A stretch of 64,000 bases of DNA from Geosiphon pyriformis (GCA_016748015.1 JAAOMT010000494.1:62001-126000); one strand, 5' to 3'. Numbered from the stretch's first letter, positions 12,038-23,924 are shown. The notes: generated from the letters alone by a model not told the origin. A program made the numbers and translations.

Positions 12038-12480
12038 TTGAAAACAAACCAGAAATCACTTACCAACAACATACCACCAGTCATTATCATAGAAAACGAG
12101 TCACTTATAGATATATTTTCCTTCGAAATTGAGGAACTGTCAGAAACTCCTTTGTTCAGTAGAGCCGCATTCAAGAAAAAACTCATCACAGCAATGTACA
12201 CTGATACCAAAATTGATGGTCACCTCATCAAACTGATCTTAGATAGTAAATCTGCTGGCAGCATTATCACAAGACAGTTTATGGACCAATTAAATCGCCA
12301 AGTTGATCGAGCTGCCAGTACAAAAATAATTACCACTAATGGAGCCATCAAGACTCCAATTAGTGAAATAGATGACTTATCTATCAAAGTTAATGGCATT
12401 ATTGTACTGATTAAGGTATTAGTCATGAAAGTCACTCAGTACTAAGCACTTGTGGGCAATGACTGGCTGTTCAAAATCAA
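12038..12480 (+). pseudogene. Aspartic protease of copy B
   Basis: The open part (12,038-12,445, 135 codons) contains L-I-T-A-M-Y-T, the active-site strand L-I-L-D-S-K-S-A-G-S and the I-I-T-T-N-G flap region. The catalytic D-S-G triplet reads D-S-K (Gly to Lys), which should inactivate it. It lies in the gag frame with no separate start, so it was made as part of a Gag-Pol polyprotein. Confidence 0.82.
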
Positions 12481-12916
12481 TACAACACTCAATTAGAACA
12501 CTCAAAAGCTCCAGATTAGCCAGAACAGTCAACACACACATGTACCAGCCATGTGTGGCCACTTCAAGCCTATCAACCCGCCATCAGCACCATTCATTAA
12601 GTTCGAGAAAGAAGAAAAGAAACCTACTTGAGAAGCCTATTAAGTATCATGGACTAAAGGTGACCACAATAAGTTATTGCCAATATCCTCCTGGGATGAC
12701 AATGGGAAAGATAAACAAAAGGAAAAACTTATCTGGAATACCAACCAAGCCTGAAGAACAGACAATGACTCAGACAACCATCAACTTGGGAGTGGGAAGA
12801 AACTGACAAGGGAAAGGGAAAAAAAAAAAGAAGAGACAACACCTACCAGCACTACTTATAATTATTACACCCATTCTACACCACAACAATCTACCTATTG
12901 GTGACCAAAGCTTATA

Positions 12917-13290
12917 TGCATTGATTGCAGCAAGAATTTGTTATCAATTCGTGTATACTGTAATAACAATAAGAAATACCAAACAACAACCAAGTTCTAC
13001 TGTTACCTATATGTTATAGAACACTTTGAATGACCAAAACAATAAGAAAAATGGAACAATGAACCATGTTTCACATGTGGAACTATTTTACCCAATAAAG
13101 GAATGTGGAATGACATTTCTGGGCATAAAGGAACATGTAATAAAATATGTTAATATACAATCTTAATCAATGACTGGGTACACAAAGAAACACCAATTGA
13201 CAATGTCTAGAAACAAGCATTGTAACAATTGAAAGAATATTCCCATGACAAACATGAACTCTGAAGAATGACAAGTGCAAAAACAGAAGG
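12917..13290 (+). pseudogene. Cys-rich module of copy B (unknown function)
   Basis: In the polyprotein frame the sequence reads C-I-D-C-S-K-N-L-L-S, a Cys-containing middle, K-W-N-N-E-P-C-F-T-C-G-T-I-L, W-N-D-I, G-T-C-N-K-I-C and then a segment matching Y-P-H-D in D and E (here Y-S-H-D). Elements D and E share the pattern at the same place, so it is a real domain with paired cysteines likely to bind zinc. I cannot match it to a named family. It precedes the ribbon and dUTPase. A few stops are present. Confidence 0.65.
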
Positions 13291-13465
13291 TGTGACAACC
13301 AATAAACTACTAGAAATCAAAAACAATCTTTTATCTCTTCCTGAATCTGAATACATCCAAACTTTTGACATCTTTGGCAACATTGAAGACAATCTGAAAG
13401 AATTCTATAAACATTACCAGTAATTAGCACCCATTAGGGAAAAACAAAAGCAGTGTTTAGAGCAG

Positions 13466-13780
13466 TTGAATACTCAATTATGTCAATATTGCTTAATTTC
13501 CTGTGACTTCCAATATTGTAATGAGTGTGATCTTATTTACAATCTACCAATCTGCATAATCTACACAATTCCAGAAGAAGACAAACCAATCAACAACTGT
13601 GCATTGGAATCGGAATCAATTTTTAATCCCAATTCAAACTCTGACAATGATAACAATAAAAACAACAGTTCTAGCTCTGCTCAAAATGGCAATGAAAATA
13701 ACAATAATTCAGACTCCAATTCAAACCCTAAAACATTTATCGCACTTTCTGATCTTATCAAGGAGCAGGAATTTAAATAA
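13466..13780 (+). pseudogene. CxxC ribbon and acidic linker before the copy B dUTPase
   Basis: The open 104 codons begin L-C-Q-Y-C-L-I-S-C, then Y-C-N-E-C-D (cysteines at 13,481-13,528), i.e. two CxxC pairs plus one extra Cys, as in D (L-C-D-H-C ... Y-C-N-K-C) and E (L-C-E-E-C ... W-C-P-E-C). An Asn/Ser/Asp-rich flexible stretch follows. A small zinc ribbon is the natural reading; its role in the polyprotein is not known. Confidence 0.7.
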
Positions 13781-13789
13781 TTCAGTGAT

Positions 13790-14280
13790 AATGGCAAAAG
13801 TATCATGTCAGAATGTGTGCATAATACTGATGCAGAGTTTGATCTGAGATATCTAAGGAAGGATGCCATAAAATTGGAACCTCATTCACACATTTGCATT
13901 GATCTTAAAATAGCACTGGAAATTCTAACAACAACAATAGTTCAACTAACATTTAGGAGTAGCTTAGCAAAAAAGAGAATCAACATCAGAGGAGGGATAA
14001 TTGATGCAGGATATATAGAAAATATCATTGCTATGCTACAAAATGACTCAGAAAAAGTCTATATTATAGATTCAAACAAAAAAATAGCACAGACAATATT
14101 CCTATTTCTAGTTAAAGTAACTTAATTAGTATTAGTAAGAAACAGAAAAAAATTAAGGATAACAGCAAAAGAGATACAAGAATTTGGATCCATAGGTAGA
14201 ATAGATGTACCAGTTAATATGGCAAAGGAAAAAATTATTGACAAGGGAAAAATTATCTCCACTCATTAATCAATTTCCAT
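13790..14280 (+). pseudogene. dUTPase domain of copy B
   Basis: All five trimeric dUTPase motifs are visible in the polyprotein frame: A-E-F-D-L-R-Y, R-S-S-L-A-K-K, G-G-I-I-D-A-G-Y-I, K-I-A-Q-T-I-F and F-G-S-I-G-R (usual GFGSTG). The main open stretch is 13,805-14,125; motif 5 lies past a stop near 14,123. The substrate would be dUTP during cDNA synthesis. Motif 5 has Ile for Thr, so activity is doubtful even without the stop. Confidence 0.87.
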
Positions 14281-14320
14281 TTCACTATATAACTGGTACA
14301 TAGTAACTATAGAAAAAAAA

Positions 14321-15960
14321 GTGAAGGATCAAATTCAAATGTTTGAGGCAGAAGCTCAACTTTGTGAATTAGGAAAGATTGAATTAATTAATCTATACAT
14401 ACCAGCCAAAATCATGATCACATTAAAATCCCTATTTACAACAACACAGGAAACATCATGGAGATACCAGAAAGAACCACCAAAATTGAAGAACAACCAC
14501 CAAATCTCATTCCAAACTTTCCACAATTGTATAGATATGTGGATATCACATCACAAACAATCTACAGACAAGAAAAATATTATCTGCTCCAACCAAAACA
14601 ATTGGAACAAATGAACTTGGGAAACTTAGACCCACTTCAATGAATGCAACTTAAGATGTTACTCAACAACTTCAATGACATCTTTGCAAGCAAAAATAAA
14701 TTTGGCAGAACTGACATAATCCAGCATCAAATTAAGACTGAAGATGCAATGTCAATTAAACAAAGAGCATACAGAGTACCACTAGCCAGCCATGAGATCA
14801 TTCATCAAGAAATCAATCAGATGCTTGACAATGAGCTAATTCAGTCATCAATAAGCCCATAGTCATTACCAGTAGTACTAGTTCATAAGAAGAATAGAAG
14901 AATTCACTTTTGTGTGGATTACTAGAAATTAAATAGAGTGACCAAAAAAGATAGCTATTCAACACCAAAGATTCAAGAACTGTTTGACACTTTTGAAGGA
15001 AAGAAATGGTTCTCAACTTTAGACTTAGACAGCAATTACTGGCAAGTAGCCATGAAACTAAAAGACAAAGAGAAAATGGCTTTTACAATATGAGAGAGAA
15101 ATTTCAAATTTGAAGTAATGCCATTCAGCTTGATGAATGCTCCAGCCACTTTTCAGAGACTTATGGAAATTGTCTATACTAGACTATTATAAAAATCAGT
15201 AGTCATATACTTGGATAACACCAATGTGTTCTCAAAAACATTTGATAATCATTTATATTATCTCTAACAAGTGTTTGAAAGACTAAGAAGAACTGAATTA
15301 AAGCTAAATGCAACCAAATATTTCTTTGAAAAAACTGAACTCAAGTTTTTGGGACATGTTGTGAGCAAAAACGGAATCAAAACAGATCCAAACAAGATTA
15401 AGATTGTTAAAAACTTTTTAGTACCAAATAATCTTACAAAATTAAGAGCATTCTTGGGATTTGCTAGATACTACTGCCACTTTATCAAAGATTTTTCCAA
15501 AATAGCTCAATCACTACACCAACTACAAACAAAAAACACCAAATATAAATGGACTAAAATTCAACAAGAAGCTTTTGATATATTGAGAAAAAAACTTATT
15601 AAAGCCCCAATACTAATCTATTCAGATTATAGAAAGCCATTCATAATTACAACTGATACATCTGGTTAAGTATTGAGAGCAGTATTATTGCAGAAAGGAC
15701 CAGATAGAAGAGAACATCCAGTAGCTTATGTTAGTAAAGCTTAAATCCAGCTGAAAAGAACTATGAAACTCCAGCACTGAAATACTTAGCTATCTATTGG
15801 GCTGTCATCAAATAAAAAGAATACTTGAGCCAGAAGTTTGATGTATACACTAATCACAAAGGATTGACTTCAATCCAAAAACAAGAATTTGGAGATGATT
15901 GCCATGTCAGATAGAAAATAGAACTTTCACCATTTAATTATATGGTACATTATAAAAAAA
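14321..15960 (+). pseudogene. RT and RNase H of copy B
   Basis: A linker (14,321-14,643) holds a one-base deletion in an A run near 14,412 that shifts the frame. RT follows: the conserved entry segment (14,644-14,862), F-C-V-D-Y, L-D-L-D-S-N-Y-W-Q-V, and a catalytic box reading Y-L-D-N (15,210) instead of YLDD. The last part (15,271-15,669) has the F-L-G-H-V-V-S-K-N-G thumb and the RNase H start T-T-D-T-S-G. RNase H continues with frameshifts near 15,740 and an A run at 15,955. The Asp-to-Asn change plus stops make it inactive. Confidence 0.87.
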
Positions 15961-16038
15961 AAAAAAATAGAAATGCTGACAGATTGTTGCAAATAAGACA
16001 AATCTAAAAACATTTCAACCCAAAAAATATAACAAAAA

Positions 16039-17280
16039 ATGAATACACAAAAATACCAACAACTCCAATATTATATAAATACTCAATTGTTCAAGAAAAA
16101 ATTATCTCAAAAGAAACAAAGGAACATAAAACAACAATCAAAATATTTTATCAATCATCAAAATATACTTTACCAAAAGAACAAAAGAAATCCAGATCAA
16201 CCAGCCAGAGTAATCACTGAATCAGAGAAAGAAACAATATTATTCAACATGCACTTAGATCTAACAGCAGGACATTTTCATAAAGAAGCAACCATAGAAA
16301 GAATCAGAAAAAAATACTATTGGCCATCAATGTATTCAGACATCATTTAATATATTCAAAATTGTGATGCTTGTCAGAGAAGAGGAGAAACAAAACCCAG
16401 TGAATCATTAAGACCAATCAAAGTAGAAGAACTGTTCAATTGCATTGGAATTGATTTAGTCAGACCATTAACAATAACCAGCAGAGACAACAGATATATT
16501 GCAGTAGCCATGAACTATCTCACAAAATGGCCAGAAGCAAAAGCCATTCAAAAAACAGATGCAGAATCCATTGTCAAATTTGTCTATCAAGATTTAATAT
16601 ATTAACACGGATGTCTAAAAGAACTACTATCAGATCAAGGAATTCACTTTGTAAATAGAACATTGGCAGAATTAAGTCAAGGATTTGGGATAAAAAGACC
16701 ATTATCATCACCATACCATTCACAAACAAATAGGCTAGTTGAAAGATTTAACAGAACATTGTGTGAAGCCATTGCCAAGATCAGCCAAAAAAACCAGAAC
16801 AAATGGAATTTGTTCATATCATCAGTATTATTTGCTTATCAGACAATAAAACAGGACATTACATAAGCAATACCATTTGAATTAGTATATAATAAAACAG
16901 CAACATTACCAATTGAGATAGAAATCAACACTTATCTAACAAAACTAATAACTGAAGATAATTTTCAGGAAACATTGCTAAGAAAAACATATGATTTGAT
17001 GGAAACTTCAGAAAACCAACAACAAAAAACAGCTGACAACATCCAAGAGTCACAAAAAAAACAAAAAGAAAGACATAATAACCAATTACCAGAAAAACCA
17101 ATTGAATTCAAGATTGGAGACAAAGTACTTTTACATTGTACTAAAGTGGAAAAACAATGGAGTGAAAAATTTGACCCCAAATGAAACAAACTATTTTACA
17201 TAGAAGAAAGTCTTGGAAATAGAGCTTATAAATTAAGATGGGACAACAAAATCTTAGCCAAAGCAGCACATGGTGATTAA
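16039..17280 (+). pseudogene. Integrase of copy B
   Basis: Readable parts: the HHCC zinc domain (16,250-16,375, H-F-H-K-E-A ... C-x2-C), the catalytic core with I-G-I-D-L (16,450), S-D-Q-G-I-H-F (16,630) and L-V-E-R-F-N-R (16,735), which supply D, D and E, and the C-terminal domain at 16,975-17,260 (F-K-I-G-D-K-V-L-L-H, then the degraded GPF box). There is no chromodomain. Stops at about 16,349 and 16,604 and later break it. The catalytic triad itself is intact. Confidence 0.87.
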
Positions 17281-17429
17281 CTGAAACCATATTACTATAT
17301 AGTGTCATTATCCACCAGTAATATTCCACAATTAAGAATATAGTAAATACTAGTCCAACCAAATGAGATTCCATAAGATCTGGAACCAATCATAATCATT
17401 AGACTAAACATGTAAAATTGAACAATAAA

Positions 17430-18110
17430 AAGAGTATATAAAGACATAATAGATGTGACAAAAAACTTCAGAAAAATGGAAATTACTGACAATGTCCACT
17501 CACTAACACAACAACTATTTCAACTGATTCAATAACAAAATATGGAAATTACTATCAACCAACAAACCATTCGATACCGAGATACCAGAAAGATACCCAA
17601 ATACAAAAGTCAAAGGAAAACAGAAAACACTATTGACAAAATGGTTCTAAAAATAAAATTAGCAATAAAAAAACCAATAAGTGTCACCACATATTAAGAG
17701 TTGACCAAAAAAACTTAGAAATAGTGGATACATGAATTTCCAAAGAACTTTTATTATTTTCACTTGGGACAACACTTGAATATTCAGAACTTATACACAG
17801 ATAAAACAAAATGATTATTTGACACAACAATACTGCAACAACTAGAACAATTTGTGGAAAAAAACAACTTGACTACACAGGCAAGAGCCATCTATCAGTT
17901 ATATACAGGATTTCAAAACAGACCAGAAATCTTACTTAATCCAGAATTGAATTCCATTACAATTAACCAAATGAGAAAAATAACCAATGCCCAATTTGAA
18001 AAATTACAGAACAAGATAACTTAAGTAATTCTTGAAAAAGAAGTTTAAGAAATACTCAAAGACAGAAAATTAGAATTGGGAGATCTCGATGAAGCTCAAT
18101 ATTAAAAAGA
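17430..18110 (+). pseudogene. ORF3 of copy B (unknown protein)
   Basis: After integrase, a reading with few stops gives M-V-L-K-I-K-L-A-I-K, F-Y-Y-F-H-L-G-Q-H-L, N-L-Y-T-D-K-T-K, A-R-A-I-Y-Q-L-Y-T-G-F, then I-T-N-A-Q-F-E-K-L-Q-N, ending just before the 3' LTR. Element E has a related 226-codon ORF in the same place (Y-R-Y-F-H-I-G-K-T-L; L-R-L-Y-D-L-F; K-L-T-E-L-K-F-Q-Q-F). I see no signal peptide, membrane helix or known motif. It looks helical and hydrophilic. Confidence 0.55.
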
Positions 18111-18119
18111 AGGGAATAA
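18104..18119 (+). promoter_or_regulatory. Polypurine tract of copy B
   Basis: AAAAAGAAGGGAATAA abuts the 3' LTR, as in copy G (AAAGGAGGGAATAA before 43,463). This is the expected plus-strand primer position. Confidence 0.65.
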
Positions 18120-18958
18120 TGTTACTCATAAAATATAGAAAGTATATTAACATATAAATTAGCCAATCAAAAGTAGCCATAATAAATATAGAATTCTAGG
18201 ATTCCTCTCAAGAGGAATTGCAGAATTCCAGAAATTTCAAAATTCTTGTACAAGGAATTGCAGGATTCCAGAATTCCAGAATTTCTTTTAAAAAAAATTG
18301 CAGGATTCCTGATATAAAAAATTGAGGAATTGAGGAATCTCAATTATGTATATATAGCAGTAGTGTTAAAAGTAAAAAAAACAGACCTTTCAGTTTAGAT
18401 TTAATCTAAGCAATCTTTCAACTCACAAATATCAATAAATAATTATTTTTTATTTCAAATCCACTCTCTACTATTAACATTTCATGTTGATAGTAATTAA
18501 TACTTAACCACACTGAAACAATAGCTCTTGATTATGGCTATTGACAGAATACTAACTATTATTGTCTTGGCTTATTTTCTTATTTCTTTTATTGTTATTT
18601 TTCTTTTTCTTTCTTTTGTTGTTATTTACTAATTAATTAAAGGGAAAGTGCTAAGATACAGATGTTATAGGGACTGGTAAAAGACCTGTGAAACAAGGGT
18701 AAAACACTCATAAATTTGAGAATAGCTTATCAGGAGGATTACTGATCACCATGCTGAGAAAAAAATTTGATGGAATTGTGATTCTGGAAGGCTACTAAAA
18801 CAATTATTGAATCTCTGTCTATTATACAAAGGACTCAACCAAAACCTTCAGATACAAACAACCTTCAGATTACCAATACTATCATCATGAATAGCTTCTA
18901 AGCACCAAGTTACAGGTTTTGTTATTTGATTTAAGACTCTAAATAATCATCTGTAACA
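18120..18958 (+). repeat. 3' LTR of copy B
   Basis: TGTTACTCAT ... CTGTAACA, 839 bp, closely similar to the 5' LTR at 9031. TATATATA at 18,349-18,356. The terminal TGTTAC/GTAACA is an inverted repeat. Flanked by acat. Confidence 0.93.
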
Positions 18959-19286
18959 ACATTAAGTTTACTGCAAATCAAAGATATCCTGTTTAACAGA
19001 ATCTTGAACAATATTTTTTGGGCTGTTTCAATTAAAACAATAAGTCTGGTATTAATAAGAGTTCTTTCCCAGTTATATGGCTTAGGTATTATAGAAATTC
19101 AAGCCTATTTTCAATATGTGGGCACTGTATTCAACATCAAGCATACATTCAGAATATTTAACAAGCTGTCCAGAACCTGTGTATTCTTATGCTTCCAAAG
19201 TTTATTAGGAATGCCAAAAAGTTTGACAGCTTTTTTATTAGACAGATTTTTGATTACTTGAAAAAACTCATTAGATTTGATACCAT
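18959..19286 (-). pseudogene. LINE reverse transcriptase segment between copy B and the solo LTR
   Basis: The minus strand reads Y-G-I-K-S-N-E-F-F-Q-V-I-K-N-L-S-N-K-K-A, I-P-N-K-L-W-K-H, then I-I-P-K-P-Y-N-W and L-I-E-T-A-Q-K-I-L-F-K-I-L-L-N-R-I-S. The last two are typical of non-LTR RT fingers. Reading continues in frame into 20,332 on one side (removing the solo LTR) and 9,030 on the other (removing copy B). Scattered stops are present. The plus-strand ORF at 19,004-19,261 is only its shadow. Confidence 0.85.
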
Positions 19287-20331
19287 TATTATGGGTAAAC
19301 TTGGTGGGATAGGGAAATGGTAATATTTGGTGCTCTTAATTATTGGTTTTTTGCATAATTCCATTGGCTTAGTTTTGATTATCAGTCTCTGAAGGTCTTA
19401 TCTATTGGTTGTAAATTTACCCATTGAGTTCTTTGGTTATAAGGCACAGAGTTTTGGTTCTTGCTAATTACAACTTCTTATAAAGATGAGCTTTCTTTTC
19501 CGAGCTAACAAACACAGTCATTAGGGTTTGGTGTTGTCTTTTTGCTCTTCTGGTAAGCTATCAAGATAATGTTAATATCCAAAAACTTAGAAAAAGCTTC
19601 CCTCTTTTACCAGGCTATCACAAAATCTATTTTCAGACAGTTGATTTTATTATGTTGCCACTCCACAAAAAAAATAAAGAAAAATAATAAAAAGAAATAA
19701 AAAACAAAAGAAAAATAAAAGAAAAAAAGAAAAAAAAGAATTAGTATCATCAATCACCATGATTAAGAGTAATTGGTCCAAATTGTTAATAGTTTGAGAC
19801 AATTATGCTATGAGCATCTGTTCTAAAATAAAGATATGAAACAATGGTTAATTTACATAAAATCCATAAAGTTCAAGAACATAAATTTGTGATTCTGATT
19901 TCTCAATAATTGATTTATTTTAGAAGATAAAAATGGAATAAAATAAATGATAGAAAGAGTAAGGATATTTGATTCTTGTTTAGTGATTCATATTTATCTG
20001 TCTGTCTGTTTCTATCTTTTACAACTACTTACTTTTATACATTCTTTTGGTTTTACAGGATTGCTTCTGATTGTTTTATTATTGCTAACTATTGCTTTGT
20101 TATTTTTGTTATTGCTTTGTTCTTCTATGTTATTACTAGTTATCCTACATTATAATACATTATCTAGTATTATTATGTATTATTCTGTGTTATTCCACAT
20201 TGTAATGTATTATCCTGCACTATTCTAAGTTATAATGTATTATCCAATGTTATTGTGCACTATTCTGTATTATGTCATGTTCTAATTATGTTTTTTCATA
20301 ACTTTGGATTGGTTTTTCTACTTGAATAACA
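19287..20331. repeat. Solo LTR of the D family inside the LINE
   Basis: 1045 bp, closely similar to the D-element LTR at 40,177-41,147 and in the same orientation. It starts TATTATGGGTAAAC, ends AATAACA and is flanked on both sides by ccat (19,283-19,286 and 20,332-20,335). No internal domains adjoin it, so it arose by LTR-LTR recombination. It contains a TTAT-rich imperfect tandem region (20,080-20,280). Confidence 0.9.
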
Positions 20332-21079
20332 CCATACATAACATTTAAAACATATTATCATTAACATAGGCCAAAAGAGCATATTAATTGAACCATTGAG
20401 CAAGTAGAAAGTTAAGGACCACATACTTCTTTGTTTATCTTTTTATGATAGTATCAACTGCAAACTTAATTTCATTAGACTCCAGAATTAAATTATTATT
20501 TATTATCAAATGATTAAACACCACTTTTTAAAACAGCCACTTCAAAACACTCTTGATCATATGACTCTTATTAAAACAAAAGCTTTCTATACACTTGTCT
20601 ATTGTCTTCTTAATAAAAACATTCCTAACAATTCTGAATTCGCAATATTTAGACCTACAATACATTTTCTTAACCTTTGACAAGTGATACAGAATATTTC
20701 TTATGCTCTCATTATTACCAAACTTGATGCAAACATTGAAGGCTTTTCTATCATCAATAATAAACCAAGTCTTAACAAGATGATTGACTTTTGACTTCTA
20801 ACCTGAACTCAAACATTTTACTATCTTGGCTATTAACAATTTCAGCTTAAAAAACTTTGATAATTGTTTATTTTTTGAACACTCAAACTTACTAAACCAA
20901 ACTCTAAAAAATGCATTATCAGTAGATCTTACTATTATCTTTACAAGAATTTTTCACATAATATCCAAATTACCATCATCTTTTGCACTATTAAATTTAT
21001 CCAATTTTTTTAAGAACTTGTCTAATGAACACTCCCTAAAATATAATCACTTATTGATATCAGCATCCTTGATTTTGAA

Positions 21080-21770
21080 CTTCTATTTATCTTTGTTAGC
21101 CTGCTTATAATTACTGTTAAGACAAGCATCTAGAAGACCACCCAAACCAACTAAAACCAGGATGGTCTTGTAATCTATATCAAAGAAATCAAAAACAGGA
21201 TTGATCATATGACCAGCCACTATAGATAAAAAACATTTACTCACAAAGATGTAATCAATAATCTTTTTAGCATCTCTCGAATTGCTCCAAGTAGAAGCTT
21301 TTACTAATAGATGTCTACCAAATAAATTGACTAAACCAAGACCTGAGCAAAACCTAAAACTTGCACTTCTTTTAGACTCACTTTTATTGAAATCTCTACC
21401 CAAGACCACAAAAGTACTAGAGTTGACAGCCTTAATAATGAAGAAATTGATCTTTGCAGCCTAATTAAATTTAATCTTAACAAAAGCACTAGCATACAAA
21501 TCTAAAATCATAATTGACAGCTTGCTCTTAAAGAAAAGCCACACTAAAATTATCCAATCAAGAACTTTCTCAATCTTAGAGACATAACAAGCCAAAAAAT
21601 TGTTTATAATTATAGTCACTTCAGCATCAAAAAAACTCTTGTTTAAACCAGATGAAAAAATCTGCATTTTTTTAAATTTATTTATAATCCAAAGCCTAAT
21701 GCCAGATCTTAACTTTGTTTCAGTAATGATAAAAACTATATTGTCAGAGTTCATATGTCAATACACTATA
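21080..21770 (-). pseudogene. LINE endonuclease domain (exonuclease-endonuclease-phosphatase fold)
   Basis: Two open pieces, 21,754-21,461 and 21,409-21,083, carry the AP-endonuclease-like signatures of LINEs: I-T-E-T-K-L-R (catalytic Glu), I-F-S-S-G-L, then G-R-D-F-N (normally G-D-F-N), L-G-L-V-N-L-F and I-D-Y-I-F-V-S. In active LINEs this enzyme nicks the target to prime reverse transcription. A frame break between the pieces and a downstream stop inactivate it. Confidence 0.85.
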
Positions 21771-22289
21771 TTTTTTTGCTTAGTAAAAACATTGATGTCC
21801 TTAATATTACAAGTAGCAATTTTCCAAATGAAGTCTGTTATTAAGGAAAATAAGCATCAGACACCAAACCAGTATTGTTCACTTTGGCCAGTAAGCCCAT
21901 AACAGTAATTAAAAGATTGTTCAAAGTTGCTTCCAATTTGGAAATTATTGATTAATCAAAAATCACCACTTTTACAACAGTCTCACCACTAGTGACCACA
22001 CTTAAACTCTTACTTATCACTATATCTATCCTTTGATTCTGTAATAAGGGGGTCATTAATGGCTGACATTTAGAGCTAGGCTGAGAAACTGTTGACACAG
22101 ATGTGTCCAACTTTTTAGCCAGCTTGTCAACATGCTTTGTAAGACTGGTAAAACTGTACTTAAGAATAACAAACCTATCATTCAAATCTATAGATACCAA
22201 CAGAATAGGCTTCATCTTTAAAGAAAAGCCAAAGTTTAAAAAGCTATTATGTGCAAAAAGGGAAAAAAAAGACTTACCAATGACTTTTA

Positions 22290-23700
22290 TTCAAGAGATA
22301 CTACTGAAGGAAACAAAACAAGCAATTAGTGCCAAATGTTTGGCATAGATAGATGCCAGCCTGCTTTTATCCTTCTCAAAAAGCACCCTACAAGAAGGAA
22401 CACCAAGAGAATTTTTCTCACTAAAAGCACAGCCCAAAAATATATGATCTAAATTTTCACACTCCACATATTTGGCAGATTTCAAATAAAACCAGTATAG
22501 ATTGGTACTCTTTAGCACAGATGTGGTTGCCATGACAGCCTTCAATAAATTAGCAGAGTCAAAACATACAACTACACATCTGGCCCAAACATATATAACC
22601 AGATAATAGTTAATAACACAAGTTTTCTTATCTACTAAAATAACATAATTTCAAATATTATGAGTATTGATTCCTACTGACAAAGTATACAACAGAGTCC
22701 TATAATTGTTCCTTGTATCTTAAGACTCTTTGTTTATATCAGCTCTAGCAACATGTATAGCATTTTTCCCAATTAAAACAGATTATCTAGCTGCAACCAA
22801 ATCAGCATAATTTGATGCTCAAATTTTACCACAGCTTTTTGCCACAGTCTCACCAATTATATGTTGATCAATTTAATTGTTCTAAACTCAGACAGTACAG
22901 TACACACAGTCTTAGCTAATGTCCCAATTGGAATTTTTTTTACAACCACAATCTGATCTGAATGTTTAGTAGATTTTTTGAGATTAGCATTTACAGTAAT
23001 TTTTGCACTCTTAGCCATATTAAAAGCTTGAGCCAAGCTAGATTCGGAAGTAAACATCATTCAGATAATCCCAAAAAATTTTGAAAGAGTAGAGGTCCTC
23101 CCAAAACCATTGATTTTTGAAAATAATTTCCTGACTAATACTAGCTTCTCTTGAGAGGATTTCTTAATCATCTTATCCAAGCCAATATTTAAAACAAATG
23201 ATTTCTTAACTGGAACATTAACCAAAACCTTCAAAGAAGGGAGAAAAACCAGGGAGGCATTCAGTAAAACATCATTATTATTACTATTACTCAAGAAGTT
23301 AATTTTATCCAGTGGCTTTCCCAGAGCCTTTTTGGTTTTAATACATAAACTTTTTGGTATTTGATCAGCATTTCCACTATCAATAGTGGCCCTATTACTA
23401 TAATCAAAGCTAATTTTCTCAACCAGACACTTCTTTTCTATGTCAACACTGTTAGACTTAGTAGTATTACCAGTTTCTAAATTCCAAGAACAACCACTTA
23501 CCACTTTAGCAGAAACTTTTTTAGTTTTGATACCATTTTTTAAAGTATCACTTCACTTTTTCTTTTTTGAAAATACAGGTTTGAAACCATCAACTAAACC
23601 AAAATTTTTAACAGTCTTCTTTATAACAGCAATACTAAAACCAACAATGGTCTCATAATCAAGCAAAAATGGTTTTGATTTATCATACTGAATGGTAAAA
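22290..23700 (-). pseudogene. LINE first-ORF region (RNA-binding, degenerate zinc knuckle)
   Basis: Open stretches 23,504-23,061 and 23,060-22,857 are in one frame; 22,545-22,291 is in another. The second stretch has I-V-V-V-K-K-I-P-I-G-T-L followed by a beta-like segment, suggesting an RRM-like fold. The last carries E-C-E-N-L-D-H-I-F-L-G-C, a CCHC knuckle whose first Cys has become Tyr. The protein would coat LINE RNA. The upstream start is not clear. Confidence 0.7.
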
Positions 23701-23704
23701 ACTT

Positions 23705-23924
23705 TTTTCAAAAAACTTTTTGACTTTTTTTTGGAAATTTAAGATAAAAAAGAGAAAAAAGTTTTTTTTAAATATATATTTTTATATTATTAAGTAATTT
23801 ATAATTGAAATTTTCTGTAAAAAAATTAACTTTTATAGTAAAATAACTATATATTATTAAAAAATTTATAATTAAAAATTTTTATAAAAAAATTAACTTT
23901 TACTGTAAAGTAATTACATAAAAT
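23705..23924 (-). repeat. Fragment of an E-type LTR
   Basis: The reverse complement contains two tandem copies of the E-LTR module (TAGTTACTTTGCTGTAAAAG-like) followed by A-runs, as in the LTRs at 28,540 and 49,890. It abuts the truncated end of element D at about 23,925. Very AT-rich; ends not definable. Confidence 0.55.

Larger units (their letters stand above)
9031..18958 (+). mobile_element. Copy B: complete but inactive Ty3/Gypsy element with dUTPase (9.9 kb)
   Basis: Two LTRs of 838 and 839 bp flank an 8.25-kb interior. The flanking 4-bp acat (9027-9030 and 18,959-18,962) is the target duplication. Interior order: PBS, Gag, protease, Cys-rich module, CxxC ribbon, dUTPase, RT, RNase H, integrase, ORF3, polypurine tract. 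Gag to dUTPase share one frame. A one-base loss in an A run near 14,412 and smaller shifts near 15,740 and 15,955 break the rest, and there are many stops. It sits inside a minus-strand LINE. Confidence 0.93.
20332..23700 (-). mobile_element. APE-type LINE remnant (main segment)
   Basis: Minus-strand remnant running from a first ORF (about 23,700-22,290) through a coiled linker (22,215-21,950) and an endonuclease (21,760-21,080) into the endonuclease-RT linker (to about 20,332). The RT continues at 18,959-19,286 and 8,755-9,030 beyond later LTR insertions. Stops and frameshifts are frequent. The pattern matches LINEs I recall as abundant in Rhizophagus, which supports the organism call. No poly-A tail or 3' end is in the window. 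Confidence 0.85.

Noticed and set aside
19004-19261. Plus-strand 85-codon ORF as a small membrane protein
   Set aside because: The opposite strand reads LINE RT with conserved blocks; the plus-strand ORF is a shadow.
20826-21110. Plus-strand ORFs at 20,826-21,110, 21,600-21,902 and 22,103-22,348
   Set aside because: They are antisense to LINE linker and endonuclease readings and have no recognisable motif.
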